A stretch of 64,000 nucleotides of DNA, taken from contig WFMF01000220.1 of the NCBI GenBank assembly GCA_011033025.1, positions 217,327 through 281,326 of the forward strand, in the 5' to 3' direction. Source of the DNA: Beroe forskalii. Lineage: Eukaryota > Ctenophora > Nuda > Beroida > Beroidae. The notes under the pieces were generated by a model. That model was not told where the DNA came from and did no database searches. It was given only the letters and a program-made list of their open reading frames with translations. Of this stretch, positions 1 to 13,600 are shown piece after piece. Numbering within the stretch: the first letter of the stretch is position 1; the number at the start of each line of letters is the position of its first letter. Both the position numbers and the translations under genes were made by a program.

Positions 1-18
1 ACCTCTCCACTATACCAG

Positions 19-3000
19 TGAGAAGGAGTTCCTGTCCATCCCACTGCGCAGTGAGATACCAGTGGGAAAGTACGTGTTGTTAATTCACTACGAGGCGGAG
101 GTTAGACATGCTCTGAAGGGCTTCTACCGCTCCTACTACACCACTCAGGAGGGAGTCCAAAGGTGAGTCAGAGAATTTAGATTACAAGGAGTTCATGGGC
201 GAGTTAGAGAATTAGAAGGAGTTCAGGGGCGAGTTAGAGAATTAGAAGGAGTTCAAGGGCGAGTTAGAGAATTAGAAGGAGTTAATAAGAGGTGAGTTAG
301 AGACTTAGGAGTTCAGAGGTGAGTTAGACCTTTAGAGAATTAGCTAGCTGTTAGAGGGAGTTCAGAGGCGAGTTAGAGAGTAAGAGGGAGTGCAGAGGTG
401 AGTTAGACACTTACAGGGAGTTCAGAGGTCAGACACTTAGAGGGAGTTCATAGGCGAGTTAGAGACTTCGCCAGCTGTTAGAAGGAGTCATATGTGAGCG
501 ACGAGGGACTCTGAACCTGATATCGGAGATAGCTTACTGTTGCATATAGCTATAACATGCCGGCTGCAGCTGACTCTCTCCTCAGGGTGGCAGCAGTGAC
601 GCAGTTCGAAGCCACCTACGCACGGCACGCCTTCCCCTGCTTCGATGAGCCGCAATACAAAGCCACCTTCTCCATTTCAGTAGTGAGGGACCCCGAACAC
701 ACTGTACTCAGGTCAGCTGACACTCGTGCTTACTATTGTTCTATTGTTATTGCTTCGTCTCAGTCACAAACATGGAGTTGAAGCAATTATTATTTTTTTC
801 AATAAGTTATTGAGGCACTCTGTCATTAAAACATTATAACTACAATTTGAAATATTTGGCGTCTTTGAAAGTTTAAAGTCCTACAATGACACCATGCACC
901 CATTGATAAACTACCAACTAAACTATTCCTCGTCCAGCAACATGCCTAAGAACGAGACAGCTAAGTACGGGGAGACCGGACTATTCCAGGACACTTTCGA
1001 GAAGAGCGTGAAGATGAGCACCTACCTCGTCGCCTTCATGGTCATGGACTTCACCAGCCGATCAGCCACCACTGTCAACGGCACAAAGGTAACTCCCGAC
1101 TCATGACATGATAATTTCAACATAAGTTGAAAACGAAATAACTGATGTGAGAGGATTGTAATCAGAGATTCAGAGGCTTTCGAAAATCGTGTGATTATCG
1201 TCGTTTACTTTGCTACATTTTGTTATTAAGATCTAATCCATCATATCAACCGAGTGATTTCTTGACTGGTATGAGCTCTTCAAAACCGAGACGGTTGTCG
1301 TAGTAACCCCCTGCTGATTTGGTGACGTCAGTCCATTTCTTTCGGTTGGAACTAACGTAACTAAACCTCACGCATTCCGAAACAACGTTATTCTAACTTG
1401 GAATTACTAGAATTGACCAATTTCCTAATTTCTACAAATCGTCCACGTGAACTCACGTGCTGAAATGTAGCACCCAGATCTAATTCTTCGTGCATTAGTC
1501 GTATTTGAACCCATTTCAACGTTATCAAGTCGAAAATCGCGTGTAAATATCAATTTATTTAAATCACCTAATTTCTACAAAACGTCCACGTGAACTCACG
1601 TGATTCACTATTTCATCGTATATTTCCCACATTTAGTAACTGCGAGACATGAAGAAACCATTATTAGTTCGTCATCGTAACACAGAATAAGGCTAAAGTA
1701 CAATTTTTCATCATTAACGTAATTTCAACCATTTTGCGGCTCAATTTTTAGAGGCTTCGCATGACAACATATTTCAACCGATCACCTTGAAACTCGTTTT
1801 ATAGCTAAATCTAGAGGTCTAAAAGCAAAATATCGAAGTAAAACATATTCCGATGAAAACTCTCTCAGTTAGAGATGTTCAAAGTAGCGCAAAATAGCAT
1901 TTTATCGCAAAATACGCTATTTTAGTGGTTTTACGCGATTTTGATGACGTCATCACAGCACCCAAATAGGCTCAAACCATCTTCCCATATAGCCTATAAG
2001 AAATTCCGCCTTAGTACAACATACTTTTGGCCGATCTCATCTCAAGATAAGTCGTAGTTCTTGACATCTCACTCATTAAAGTTTTGTCCTAAAATTTCGA
2101 CATCGATTTTTTCACCGCACCTTAGAAAATCGCGTATATCTCGATGAAAATCGAGATAGCCCAATGATCAGTATGATTTTCTGAAAGCTCTTTAAATTTC
2201 CAACCAACGATTTTTCAAAATTTTTGAGCTATCTCCATTCCTTCTTGGTGAAAATGCGCTCGAAAACGACCTATTTTCGCTAAAAAAGCAGTAAAATTTC
2301 GCTAAGTTGATGACGTCATAATGACGTCACCAGAACTTCTTTTATAGCCTAATGCAATTCCCCATCTTAGATCTACAAAACGTGACCTCGATCATGTCTC
2401 TACCATTTGTAGAACTTGAGATCTCATCGATTTAAATTGGGTCACAAATTATCTTATTATTATATAAACTCCTGTGACACTGAATTCTCTCATATATAGA
2501 GTTACGTTACTGTAGCGTGCGATTTAAGTATACGCGTATCTATAAGAACGGTTGTTCTAGACCTAAAATTTTACGACGAATCGTTCTAGATAGGTCCTGA
2601 CTCTCTATTTCTTTTTATTTTTCTGATATGCAGGGGGTTACCGCCCTGGCCAGGGCGGGAATGGTTCTGTTTGGTTTTGTCGTCATCGTCTGATATATTT
2701 ACTATTATTGCTTTTTATGGAGAACAACTATTAACAATAGTCAATGTACCGTATTAAAAATACGTCCAGTAATCATTGCTCAATACTTTAAAAGTGCCTT
2801 ATTTCCTCATTTCTTTGGTGACTGAGTGACTTTCCTTTATACTTTTTGTTGGGCATTTAGTCCTAAAATGGCAGTGCAGAACTAATGAATCAAGAACATA
2901 TTAGAGCACCCTCACGATCACTAAGAGTTCACTGCGACTGATTGACTCGTCAGTCAACCCACTCAATCTCATGTACTTCAATACTTCAATACATTCAATA

Positions 3001-3787
3001 CATTCTGTGGTGTGGATGTCGGAGGATGTCGGGATTCATTAGGAATCACCACTCCTGTAACAAGTTTACATACCTCATTACATCCTCTGGACACAAAGCT
3101 CGTACAGACTATTCATGGTATTCATGAATGCCTACATACATTATTCATGCTATTGTAATGCTTTCAAAAACATGCTTTATATGCAAGGGTCAGTTAGCAT
3201 GACAGTACCGGTTGGTGTGGGGGGTCAGAAGGTATTATAACTGCTATGTGTCCTCATGAGTCAAAAGCAACCGAAGAAAGGGTTGTATAAATGCCAAAGG
3301 GCCGGTAGAAAGCACCAACTCTGGAAGTTAGGAGATATGCAGCACCTTTGTTTGTTTTTGTTGTCGTCCTCTCCTATCGAGATAGATGGGAAACAGTGCA
3401 TTCTGAAGGAAAATGTCGGTAGCCGGATCTTAAAACCGACTTAGCTCTTTACTGGACCCTTTACATCCCTTTTTAAGAGTTTCTTTTGGCCAATGGAGCA
3501 ATGTATCAGGAGCACACAAACGCGAAAGTCGTACTGTTGTCTGCCCGGCCCCTTATCCTTTACGGATCGCGGAACACAAGGATAATGAATGAGGTTAGAT
3601 AGAAAATGTTCTGCTCGTTAGCTTGTAATAACAAATTACTTAATTCCTGATTTACTTTCTCCCCAGATCAGCGTTTGGTCGCGCTCTGAGACGCACCACC
3701 AAACCAAATACGCGTTAGATTGCGCCGTGCAGCTCATGGATTATTACGAGAAGAGATTCGGCATTGCCTTCCCCCTGCCCAAGCAAG
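19..3787 (+). CDS. Partial inverted copy of M1 aminopeptidase gene (four exons)
   Basis: Four exons on the + strand at 19-162, 586-711, 872-1088 and 3667-3787, each with AG/GT borders. They have the same lengths (144, 126, 217, 121 nt) as exons of the - strand gene at 10220-10363, 9644-9769, 9266-9482 and 7884-8004, and read nearly the same protein (for example [11 protein letters not shown]). They cover part of the N-terminal beta domain of an M1 metallopeptidase, upstream of GAMEN. All four stay open. The copy stops at 3996, exactly where the zinc-site exon should begin, beside a 100-N gap. It is therefore either a true inverted duplication or the other haplotype placed backwards by the scaffolder; I favour the second. 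Confidence 0.8.
176..480. repeat. Intronic minisatellite, about 30-35 bp unit
   Basis: Imperfect tandem copies of a phrase like GAGTTAGAGAATTAGAAGGAG fill the first intron of the + copy. The matching intron of the - gene (about 9880-10215) carries the same minisatellite with different copy number and order, so the array varies between the two copies. Confidence 0.8.
1274..2660. mobile_element. About 1.4-kb insertion present in only one M1 copy
   Basis: The introns of the two M1 copies align up to GACTGGTATGA near 1273 and resume at TGGTTCTGTTT near 2661. In the - copy these are contiguous (about 9070-9090). The extra DNA has GTAACCCCCTGC near its left end and the reverse complement near its right end, and no coding potential. 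It is likely a non-autonomous element; the exact ends and target duplication are unclear. Confidence 0.55.
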
Positions 3788-3996
3788 GTATTCACTGTTA
3801 AATTCTTTACTCGTTTAATATAAGTAACACTCTAAGATCAACTTCTTGATGAAATAAAATATTTTCAACCTCATCTATAAAACTATAAGCAGTGAAAGGC
3901 TTTGTCTTGGATGAGAGAAATCATTGAAATTCCAGACTATCGAATGTCATTAGACAATGCCATTTTCATTCCCCATCCTTTTTACTTCCCCCCGAT

Positions 3997-4096
3997 NNNN
4001 NNNNNNNNNNNNNNNNNNNNNNNNNNNNNNNNNNNNNNNNNNNNNNNNNNNNNNNNNNNNNNNNNNNNNNNNNNNNNNNNNNNNNNNNNNNNNNNN
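3997..4096. other. Assembly gap (100 N)
   Basis: Exactly 100 N, the usual placeholder for a gap of unknown size. It separates the inverted M1 partial copy from the 3' side of the main M1 gene. Confidence 0.98.
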
Positions 4097-4435
4097 AACC
4101 TCTACCAAGTTTGGCGGTAGGCTGGAACCGGGGAAAAACCCCCTACCTCTTTTTAAATTTTTGATAGGGTTTTCTCCCCAACCCCCCCTTTTTGTTTAAT
4201 TTTCCCCCCTTTTGAAATAGGCTGAAACCCCCAAACCTCGTTTGTTAGTTTGATAGGCGGCTCGAACCCTCCTGTTGGCGATGGGCTGACTCAAACCCCC
4301 TTTAAAGGGGCTTTGTAGGGGCTTGGGGGCTGCAGCCCCCCTGTTTGGCTTGATAAATTGCCCCAAAACCCCCCTATGTTTGGCTTGATGGGGGCCCTTA
4401 AACCCCCCTCCCTCGTTTGCTTGGGGGCTATCTGC
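4097..4435. other. Degraded repeat at contig end, probably low-quality sequence
   Basis: Homopolymer-rich sequence that is recognisable as corrupted copies of the clean 40-bp repeat beginning at 4471 (fragments such as CCTCGTTTG, TTGATAGGCGGCTC). The corruption grows toward the N gap, which fits poor consensus at a contig end. No coding potential is seen. Confidence 0.55.
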
Positions 4436-4630
4436 CCCTCCTCGTTAAATAGAGCTGACTCTAGAACCCCTACCTCGTTAATAGCTTGATAGAGCTGGCT
4501 CTAGAACCCCTACCTCGTTAATAGCTTGATAGAGCTGGCTCTGCAACCCCTACCTCGTTAATAGCTTGATAGAGCTGACTCTAGAACCCCTACCTCGTTA
4601 ATAGCTTGATAGAGCTGGCTCTGGATAGCG
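4436..4630. repeat. 40-bp tandem repeat made from an exon-intron junction
   Basis: Units start at 4471, 4511, 4551 and 4591, with a partial unit before. On the - strand each unit contains the last codons of an M1 exon (QLYQAINE) and its donor GAG|GTAGGGG. The array therefore multiplies a splice donor. The unit at 4591 is the one joined to the exon. Confidence 0.85.
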
Positions 4631-7600
4631 TTGGAGTACTCGTATTTGCGGAGGTAGTTGTTGATCCCCTCGAAGAAGATATCATCACCCAGCACCTCCT
4701 TCAACATCCGGATAATACAAGCACCCTGAACATGGATAGGGATTTAATAATCACATGATGCTTCAAATGCTTTTCATGGAAGTATTTCTAGGGATCAAGT
4801 GTCACAAAACCGATAGAAGCCATTGAAAGCTGAGGAGGGGATCATACACAACAGCGTGAATTAGATTTAAACAGGAGAAGAGAATCGTTGTTAAGATATT
4901 ATGAAGAATCCGACAAATTTGCAATATCTTGATGAAGTGATAATTTGTTTTTTGAGTAGGAGAGTATTAACGCGTAATACCTTTCTGTACGAGATGGCAT
5001 CGAACATCTGGGCTATGGATTCAGGAGTATTAGCTTCTGTTGAGATAGCATGCGAGTTGGAGAATGAATCAGCGCTCAGAGCCCGCTGCATGCCGTTCTT
5101 TTGTAGGTACATTTGCTGAAAGAAAGGATTTATACACTTAAAAATCATTAAGATGTAACTACTGCACATAATGTCAAGTTGATTATTTGGTAACCGTTCC
5201 TTTCAACTAGAGAACTAGGATTTATTTGGTCATATTCAAATATTGCAGCGTGACTAAACATATGGAGCACGCGCTGGATTTGAGCACGACCGTGGAGATA
5301 CCAAATCACAACCTCTACCTCCCACCCTCTAGAGAGGTATAATTACAGATGTTTTGAACTTCATAATATTCAAGCAAGGCTCAGTGACATCCAACTGTTC
5401 ATGATTTGTAATGGATAACGCTTTCTACAGTAATTCTCAATTTGATGTCAAGGTCGCTAATTCGCTATTTCTAATACCCTCTTAGAGTTCTGACGTCAAT
5501 CGCCTGATTGTATGGTTATGATCATTATGAAGTTATAAGTTTATATAAAATTTATGTTTATATAAAACAAATTTTCATGACTTCCTTTGACTTCAATGTT
5601 GCGTATTTATTATAATGTATGAAACTCATCTCAAAGCTGTGATTGGTAACAAGTAAAGCTGGACACTGATCTACAGCTGTTGTGGCATCCGAGTCAGAGA
5701 AAATGAGACTTTGAGTAATCTGAATGTAATAGTAATAATATGTTTTCCTCAATAAGTCAGTAGACAGGATAGACACGTCGCTACCTCATTACCTATAACA
5801 AAGAAACCGTTACTTTTCTAACGTTGCCGTAATTAACTCAAGTTTCTCCTTGAGTCTTGAGACTTGTCCTGTACACCTTCTTGTTTTATACACAAAGATT
5901 ATAAAAGACTATCTGACTATATTGACTGGAGCTGTAAACAGCCTGAGATGCCTCACACCTTTGTAAAATATGACTTAGGGTACAGGTTAACAAAACGTGG
6001 ATTGTAGGTACAATGTGCAATGTGTATAGATTGAAGAGTTGAAGGTACTCTCCTCAACGAGCGTTTTGTTTGATGTTTCTCATTCATTGCACAATATCGA
6101 CGTGTATTGTACAGTGCACAATACATCCAATTTGTACAATGTACAATAACTCTGGAAGAGCGCTCAGCTGATAAATTCTACACGATCAGAAGAGTGCCCA
6201 CTGCCCACCACATACCAGTCTTCATTAGCCATATCACTATACCTACTATTATAGTCTCCATTAGCCTGAATTAGAACACTTTCAACATCCATTTCATTTC
6301 CCAGAGATGTAATTAACTTGCCATTATTGTAGCCAGATGTGTAAATTATCCCTATTCAAAAGCCCCCAAAGCGATTCTGAAGTAGCCAGGACTGTTATCA
6401 TGTGTATTATGGGCAGCATGTATAAATAGAAGAGCAGTTGTTCCCAAAGAATACACGATTGAAGAGCACGCAAACAGTACACAATACACAACTCACTACC
6501 CAGATTCAAAGAGTACATGCGACCCTTCAAAGATGGTTTAAAATTTTAAAAGGACAACAAGAGTGGAATAGGAGCTAATTTAAGGAGAAATTTTACCCAT
6601 TTAAAGCTGATTAATAATACCGCGCTTAATTGTCGGAATAACAATTAATGGAGTAAGATAATGTTATACTGTTATACCCTTCATTATTTAAGCAACTCAC
6701 CATTCCCATATCCTCGTCTACGTAATCACTTGCCACGTACTCCATGTAGCTGGCAAAGCCCTCGTTCAGCCACAAGTCGTTCCACCACTGACAAGGAAAT
6801 TAGTCTTGATAATGAATAATTAATAAATTGATAAGTGTAGTTCGAGACTAATGAAAAAAATCAACGCTTTTGTCATCGAAATTCACTAACGACTCATTTT
6901 CATATGCGATTTGCACAAGGCTTTTATAGTTACAAACAACATTCATAGTAGCATGAAGTTGCTACAGTAACTAACAACCTGAAGCGACACTGTAACAGTT
7001 AACATGAATCGCGGCATTATTATTACTAGCAGGGCCCGTTGCCTCCGGCCACCGTTCACCATTTTTTCCCTTCAGCAATTCGTACAGTACAATGTAGTAG
7101 TTCTTATCAGTGATGAGGCCATATTTTAATCGGGTGTACCCACTCCTCTAAGTGATGTCTATATACCTGGTGGTGTCAAACATCACTGGTACTTTCGTAT
7201 GAACATTCCGATCATCGGTATGCTTGATTAACAAACTACCGTTAGTAATACAGTTGCTGCAGCAACAATTAACCACCTTCATTATAGCACTACGGTTGCT
7301 ATAGCAAAGGTGAAAGGAGCAACAATTAACCACCTTCATAGCAATACGGTTGCTGCAGCTCTATAACAAAGTAGCAACAATTAACCGTCTTCATAATTTC
7401 ATAGACCAAAGTAACACAGTTGCAATAGAAACTTCATCTAGTAATATGAGGTTGCTATGGTAACAAACAAGTACTACGGTTGCTATAGCAACCCACCTTC
7501 ATAGTAACGAGGTTTCCGAACCACTGGTGAGCCATTTCATGGGCCACCACACTCAGCACCCTCCGTTTGAATATGTTGCTGGTTTCCTTCTCATCGTACA

Positions 7601-10600
7601 GAATGCTAGTCTCCCGGTAGGTTATCAGACCCCAGTTCTCCATTGCACCCGAGTTGAAGTCAGGAACAGCTACTAAATCTGGGGAAGTGAAAAGGATGTG
7701 GAGATGAAAATGGCATTGTCACAATGACATTCGATAGTCTGGAATTTCAATGATTTCTCTCATCCAAGACAAAGCCTTTCACTGCTTATAGTTTTATAGA
7801 TGAGGTTGAAAATATTTTCTTTCAAGAAGTTGATCTTAGAGTGTTACTTATATTAAACGAGTAAAGAATTTAACAGTGAATACCTTGCTTGGGCAGGGGG
7901 AACGAAATGCCGAATCTCTTCTCGTAATAATCCATGAGCTGCACGGCGCAATCTAACGCGTATTTGGTTTGGTGGTGCGTCTCAGAGCGCGACCAAACGC
8001 TGATCTGGGGGAGAGAGTAAATTTATCAGGAATTGAATAAGCTGTTATTACAAGCTAAAGAGCAGAAAATTTTCTATCTAACCTCATTCATTGTCTTTGT
8101 GATCCGCGATCCGTGAAGTACAAGGGGCCGGACAGACAACAGTACGACTTTCGCGTTTGTGTGCTCCTGATACATTGCTCCATTGGCCAAAAGAAACTCT
8201 TAAAAAGGGATGTAAAGAGGTCCAGTAAAAGAGCTAAGTCCGGTTTTAAGATCCGGCTACCGACATTTTCCCTTCAGAATGCACTGTTTCCCATCTATCT
8301 CGATAGGAGAGGACGACAACAAAAACAAACAAAGGTGCTGCATATCTCCTAACTTCCAGAGTTGGTGCTTTTTACCGGCCCTTTGGCATTTATACAACCC
8401 TTTCTTCGGTTGCTTTTGACTCATGAGGACACATACCAGTTATAATACCTTCTGACCCCCCACACCAACCGGTACTGTCATGCTAACTGACCCTTGCATA
8501 TAAAGCATGTTTTTGAAAGCATTACAATAGCATGAATAATGTATGTAGGTATTCATGAATACCATGAATAGTCTGTACGAGCTATATACTTGTTAAGTTG
8601 CTGCAGAGGCCAGAGGATGTAATGAGGTATGTAAACTTGTTACAGGAGTGGTGATTCCTAATGAATCCCGACATCCTCCGACATCCACACCACAGAATGT
8701 ATTGAATGTATTGAAGTATTGAAGTACATGAGATTGAGTGGGTTGACTGACGAGTCAATCAGTCGCAGTGAACTCTTAGTGATCGTGAGGGTGCTCTAAT
8801 ATGTTCTTGATTCATTAGTTCTGCACTGACATTTTAGGACTAAATGCCCAACAAAAAGTATAAATACTCACCTCTAGTCGTGACAAGGAAAGTCACTCAG
8901 TCACCAAAGAGATGAGGAAATAACTATAAGGTCTTTTAAAGTATTGAGCAATGATTACTGGACGTATTTACAATAATACGGTCCATTGACTATTGTTAAT
9001 AGTTGTTCTCCATAAAAAGCAATAATAGTAAATATATCATACGATGACAACAAAACCAAACAGAACCATCATACCAGTGAAGAAATCACGCGGTTGATAT
9101 GATGGATTAGATCTTAATAACAAAATGTAACAAAGGAAACGACGATAATCACACGATTTTCGAAAGCTTCTGATAACAATCCTCACACATCAGTAATTTC
9201 GTTTAATTTTCAATCTCTTGAGTACATCTTTTGTTGAAATTATCATGTCATGAGTCGGGAGTTACCTTGGTGCCGTTGACAGTTGTGGCTGATCGGCTGG
9301 TGAAGTCCATGACCATGAAGGCGACGAGATAGGTGCTCATCTTGACGCTTTTCTCGAAAGTGTCCTGGAAAAGTCCAGTCTCCCCGTACTTAGCTGTCTC
9401 GTTCTTAGGCATGTTGCTGGACGAGGAATAGTTTAGTTGGTAGTTTATCAATGGGTGCATGGTGTCATTGTAGGACTTTAAACTTTCAAAGACGCCAAAT
9501 ATTTCAAATTGTAGTTATAATGTTTTAATGACAGAGTGCCTCAATAACTTATTGAAAAAAAATAATAATTGCTTCAACTCCATGTTTGTGACTGAGAACA
9601 AGCAATAACAATAGAACAATAGTAAGCACGAGTGTCAGCTGACCTGAGTACAGTGTGTTCGGGGTCCCTCACTACTGAAATGGAGAAGGTGGCTTTGTAT
9701 TGCGGCTCATCGAAGCAGGGGAAGGCGTGCCGCGCGTAGGTGGCTTCGAACTGCGTCACTGCTGCCACCCTGAGAGGAGAGTAAGCTGCAGCCGGCATGT
9801 CATAGCTATTAGATGCAACAGTAAGCTATCTCCGATATCAGGTTCAGAGTCCCTCGTCGCTCACATATGACTCCTTCTAACAGCTGGCGAAGTCTCTAAC
9901 TCGCCTATAAACTCCCTCTAAGTGTCTGACCTCTGAACTCCCTGTAAGTCTCTAACTCACCTCTGTACTCCCTCCAACTTTCTAACTCGCCTCTGAACTC
10001 CCTCTAACAGCTAGCTAATTCTCTAAAGCTCTAACTCACCTCTGAACTCCTAAGTCTCTAACTCACCTCTGAACTCCTTCTAATTCTCCAACTCACCTTT
10101 GGACTCCTTCTAAAGCTCTAACTCACCTCTGAACTCCTAATTCTCTAACTCGCCCATGAACTCCTTGTAATCTAAATTCTCTAACTCACCTTTGGACTCC
10201 TTGTAATTCTCCAACTCACCTTTGGACTCCCTCCTGAGTGGTGTAGTAGGAGCGGTAGAATCCCTTCAGAGCATGTCTGACCTCTGCCTCGTAGTGGATT
10301 AACAACACGTACTTCCCCACTGGTATCTCACTGCGCAGTGGGATGGACAGGAACTCCTTCTCACTGTGATAGTGGAGAGGTATTATACAAGGCATGTTAA
10401 AACTTTTATCAAAATGGAGAAAAGGGCTTATCTACAAGGCATGTAGATGGGGATTAAGGCATATAATACACATTCTACAAGGCATAGGTACATAAATTGA
10501 ACTTACATGGCATCGACATTGCACGAGGCACATTCGGTATTGACATAATTGAATGTTTATTGAATTTGAATAAGTGTACACTGTCCAGTGTACACTTGAT

Positions 10601-13600
10601 AGTACACAATATACACTGTACAATGTAAACTCACGGTATGAGGTTGAAAGCCTCCGTGAGGTGGACTTTGTCCTTCTGTTTGAGCTGAATCTTGGTGATG
10701 TTCTGCTCCAAAGAATGAAGTACAATGCACTGCGTCTTGTGCACTACCTGTTTGGCATGAGTAATGTGGACAATAACCATCATGAACGGTGAAGATTAAC
10801 ATCGTTCCATTGTTGGTACATAAATAAATAGGTAGATAAGTAATGAAATTGGCCAGCACTCGTGTAACTTATGAAATACAGGTACAGACACAGTCTAAGG
10901 TTTATTGAAAGCTAAATGAGTAAATGGCAAAATGACTGTCGACTTCTCTGGCAAGAGGACGTGTATCTACCTCCACGTGTATTTCTACTTTCCCTTTGAA
11001 TGTCAGTGTGGTGAGATTGGGGTGCAGCCAAAGGTCGTAGTGTCTGAAATTTACAGGATAACTAAAGATTGACAATAATTTGATCAAAATTATATAATAA
11101 AACAATAGAGCAACATTCAATCCTAACGTCTCCATCAACTGCCATTATGATATGTATATTTTTATACTATGTCCCGTTTAAGTTCGTAAATTTTAAGGTT
11201 ACATTTTTATTCTTAAAAATTGACTTATGGACAAATTTCACACATCATTTCAGAGCAAAATGATGAACATTTATGGTAAATTAAATTCTATAACTGTTGT
11301 TATCGACACAACTTGTCCATCGCCTCTCAACTTAATGCCTCAAATGAGCAAAATTACCCCTTTGTTGTTTCTTGAATCCCCACATTACAGCTCGTTCCAG
11401 GAGAGTCATAGAGGTAAACAACTATTGATTTCTATTGAAAATGTTTCTTTCGAATGTCAGCTATAGCCAGAAATCAACGGGAGTCAAATCTTGGGAGTAG
11501 GGAGGCCATGACACGAAGATGTGTTTCCTTACTGCTCTCCATCGAAAATGCATGCCAATAATGGCTCGATTTTTGAGAGCCATTTGAGATGTTCTACTAA
11601 CTTGCATGAACCATGACGACTTCAGGATGTGTTTCTACATCAGCTGACGCAAAAACCACGACAGATAATCATAGTGAATATGCCCATTAACCTTGTTGTG
11701 GGAGCCATTTTCGTTGAATAATTAAGGAAAATGGAGATTTTGGGGCTAAAAGCGCCTCAAACCATGACTTCAATAGGTGTTAACCGACTTCCAAGAGGCT
11801 GAACAGTGTCCATTTTAAACGTCCAAAATTATTGATGTCAATTCTGGGATATCCCATGACTGTAAAACCATGATTTGCCGGGAAACAAACTTAAGGTAAT
11901 ATGCGCTATTCTCTAAGCACGCCCCTGCAGGCTGCGAACTAGGCCTTCCTCTGCTTGTCTTTCAATCAGATTTGAAATTTTGCCTCATGGGCTTCCATCA
12001 GTATTCTCAGACGAACAATCGTAGAAATTTTCAGCTCCAATGAATGATGTTTGGTTGATGTTTTTTGAAGTTACGGGAGCTGGGTTATTTGAAACGAGGT
12101 TTGCACACTTTTCACCTCAGCTTCTTTGAACGATGATTTCCGTCGTTTCCGCTTTCATGAGCAGTTCTATGGTCACAGAATATTCCGCTGATACACTGGA
12201 GAGTACCAAGGGTAGGTAAAATTTTGGTGTGGTATCCAGGTTGCTTCCTGGACGACCATTGAATCTTTCAAAGTGATGACCTCAAATGCACGTTTCAATA
12301 ACATGTATTTTTCACACTTCCAGTCAACGTGAAGAAATATGGACTCAAACTTCTGAAAACCAAATCAGGCCAAGATATGCCTAAATGTTCATCTATTTAC
12401 TCCAATCTACAGAACCATTTAGGGTTTTATCTCTTTTTCAGTAGATGCAAAGTGTATTTAAAATTTACGAAGTTAAACGGGACACACTATATCTATTATG
12501 ATAGGTATCAAAGATGGATTATTATTTACCCTAATAAGACAACAAATAACAACTCACATGGGAATGACGTCCCCTGACAGGAGACCGGTGGAGTTCCCAC
12601 AAGTGGCTAAGGAGAAGGGATAGAGAGTGACAGTAACTATTACTGAGGTGAGTAGCAAAGTCATTCCTAGCATTGCTCCCCCACACAACTTGCTCCTGCT
12701 ACACCGAGCCTTCTGAAGTGCGAGTTGGTAGTCATTAAGTCATTATCAGTGAAATATGAGTTAGATATTTTAATTAAAAAGTAAAAAATACAGCAGTGCT
12801 ACAACTTTACTACTATAAAGTGTAAATCACGATTAATTTATGTTAGTAGCACATATTGTATTATTGTACATATTCTTTTCTTGTTCACAATATCCCAGCC
12901 CTGTATTCAAGATGAATACTGACAGTAATTCAATTATTTAAAATTGTCAAGAACAAAGGAATCAAAACGCTTATTATGTACACAAGTCACCAATAAAAAC
13001 TACGCCCTCATGATACATGTGAGTTGTAGAGAACAGTCGAAACAAATAAAGCTAATTCCTTTTAAATGGTACATGTTTCATGAGTACAGCTGTTTAGAGT
13101 ACACATAATTGACCTTTATTGTCAGTCTTCATTCTTCAATAACAACTGTGACGATTAAAAAATCATAATGCAAGAAAGGAGGCCAGGTGGTGGTAAGATA
13201 TGTATATCAAGCTAACAAAATGCAACAAAATGCAACAAAAACAAGATTTTTGTTTCCTTGAGGGAAGGTTGCTGGGGTTTGAAACCATCATTCATAAGCA
13301 ACAATTTGAAAGACCACTTTCGAAGAAGTGCAGGATAAGTGATAACTTGATTACCCTACAGTCAGTTAATTTGCCACATGGGATATCCAAGCTTATTTGG
13401 TAGCTCCCCAATTTGCATGAAGTTTTGAAATACCAACATCCCACCCAAGTACACTTACTTTACCCCCCCCCCCAATAATAAGCCATTGCAGAGTAGGTGA
13501 CATGACTTGTGAGTTAGCATTTGTAATCTACAATCTTGAAATGACTCAAATCGAACGTAAATCACTACATAAAGGCATAGATTAGAGATCACCCATTATA

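Noticed and set aside
4901..5119. + strand ORF of 72 codons
   Set aside because: It is the antisense of M1 exon 11, whose - strand reading matches the family and has proper splice sites.
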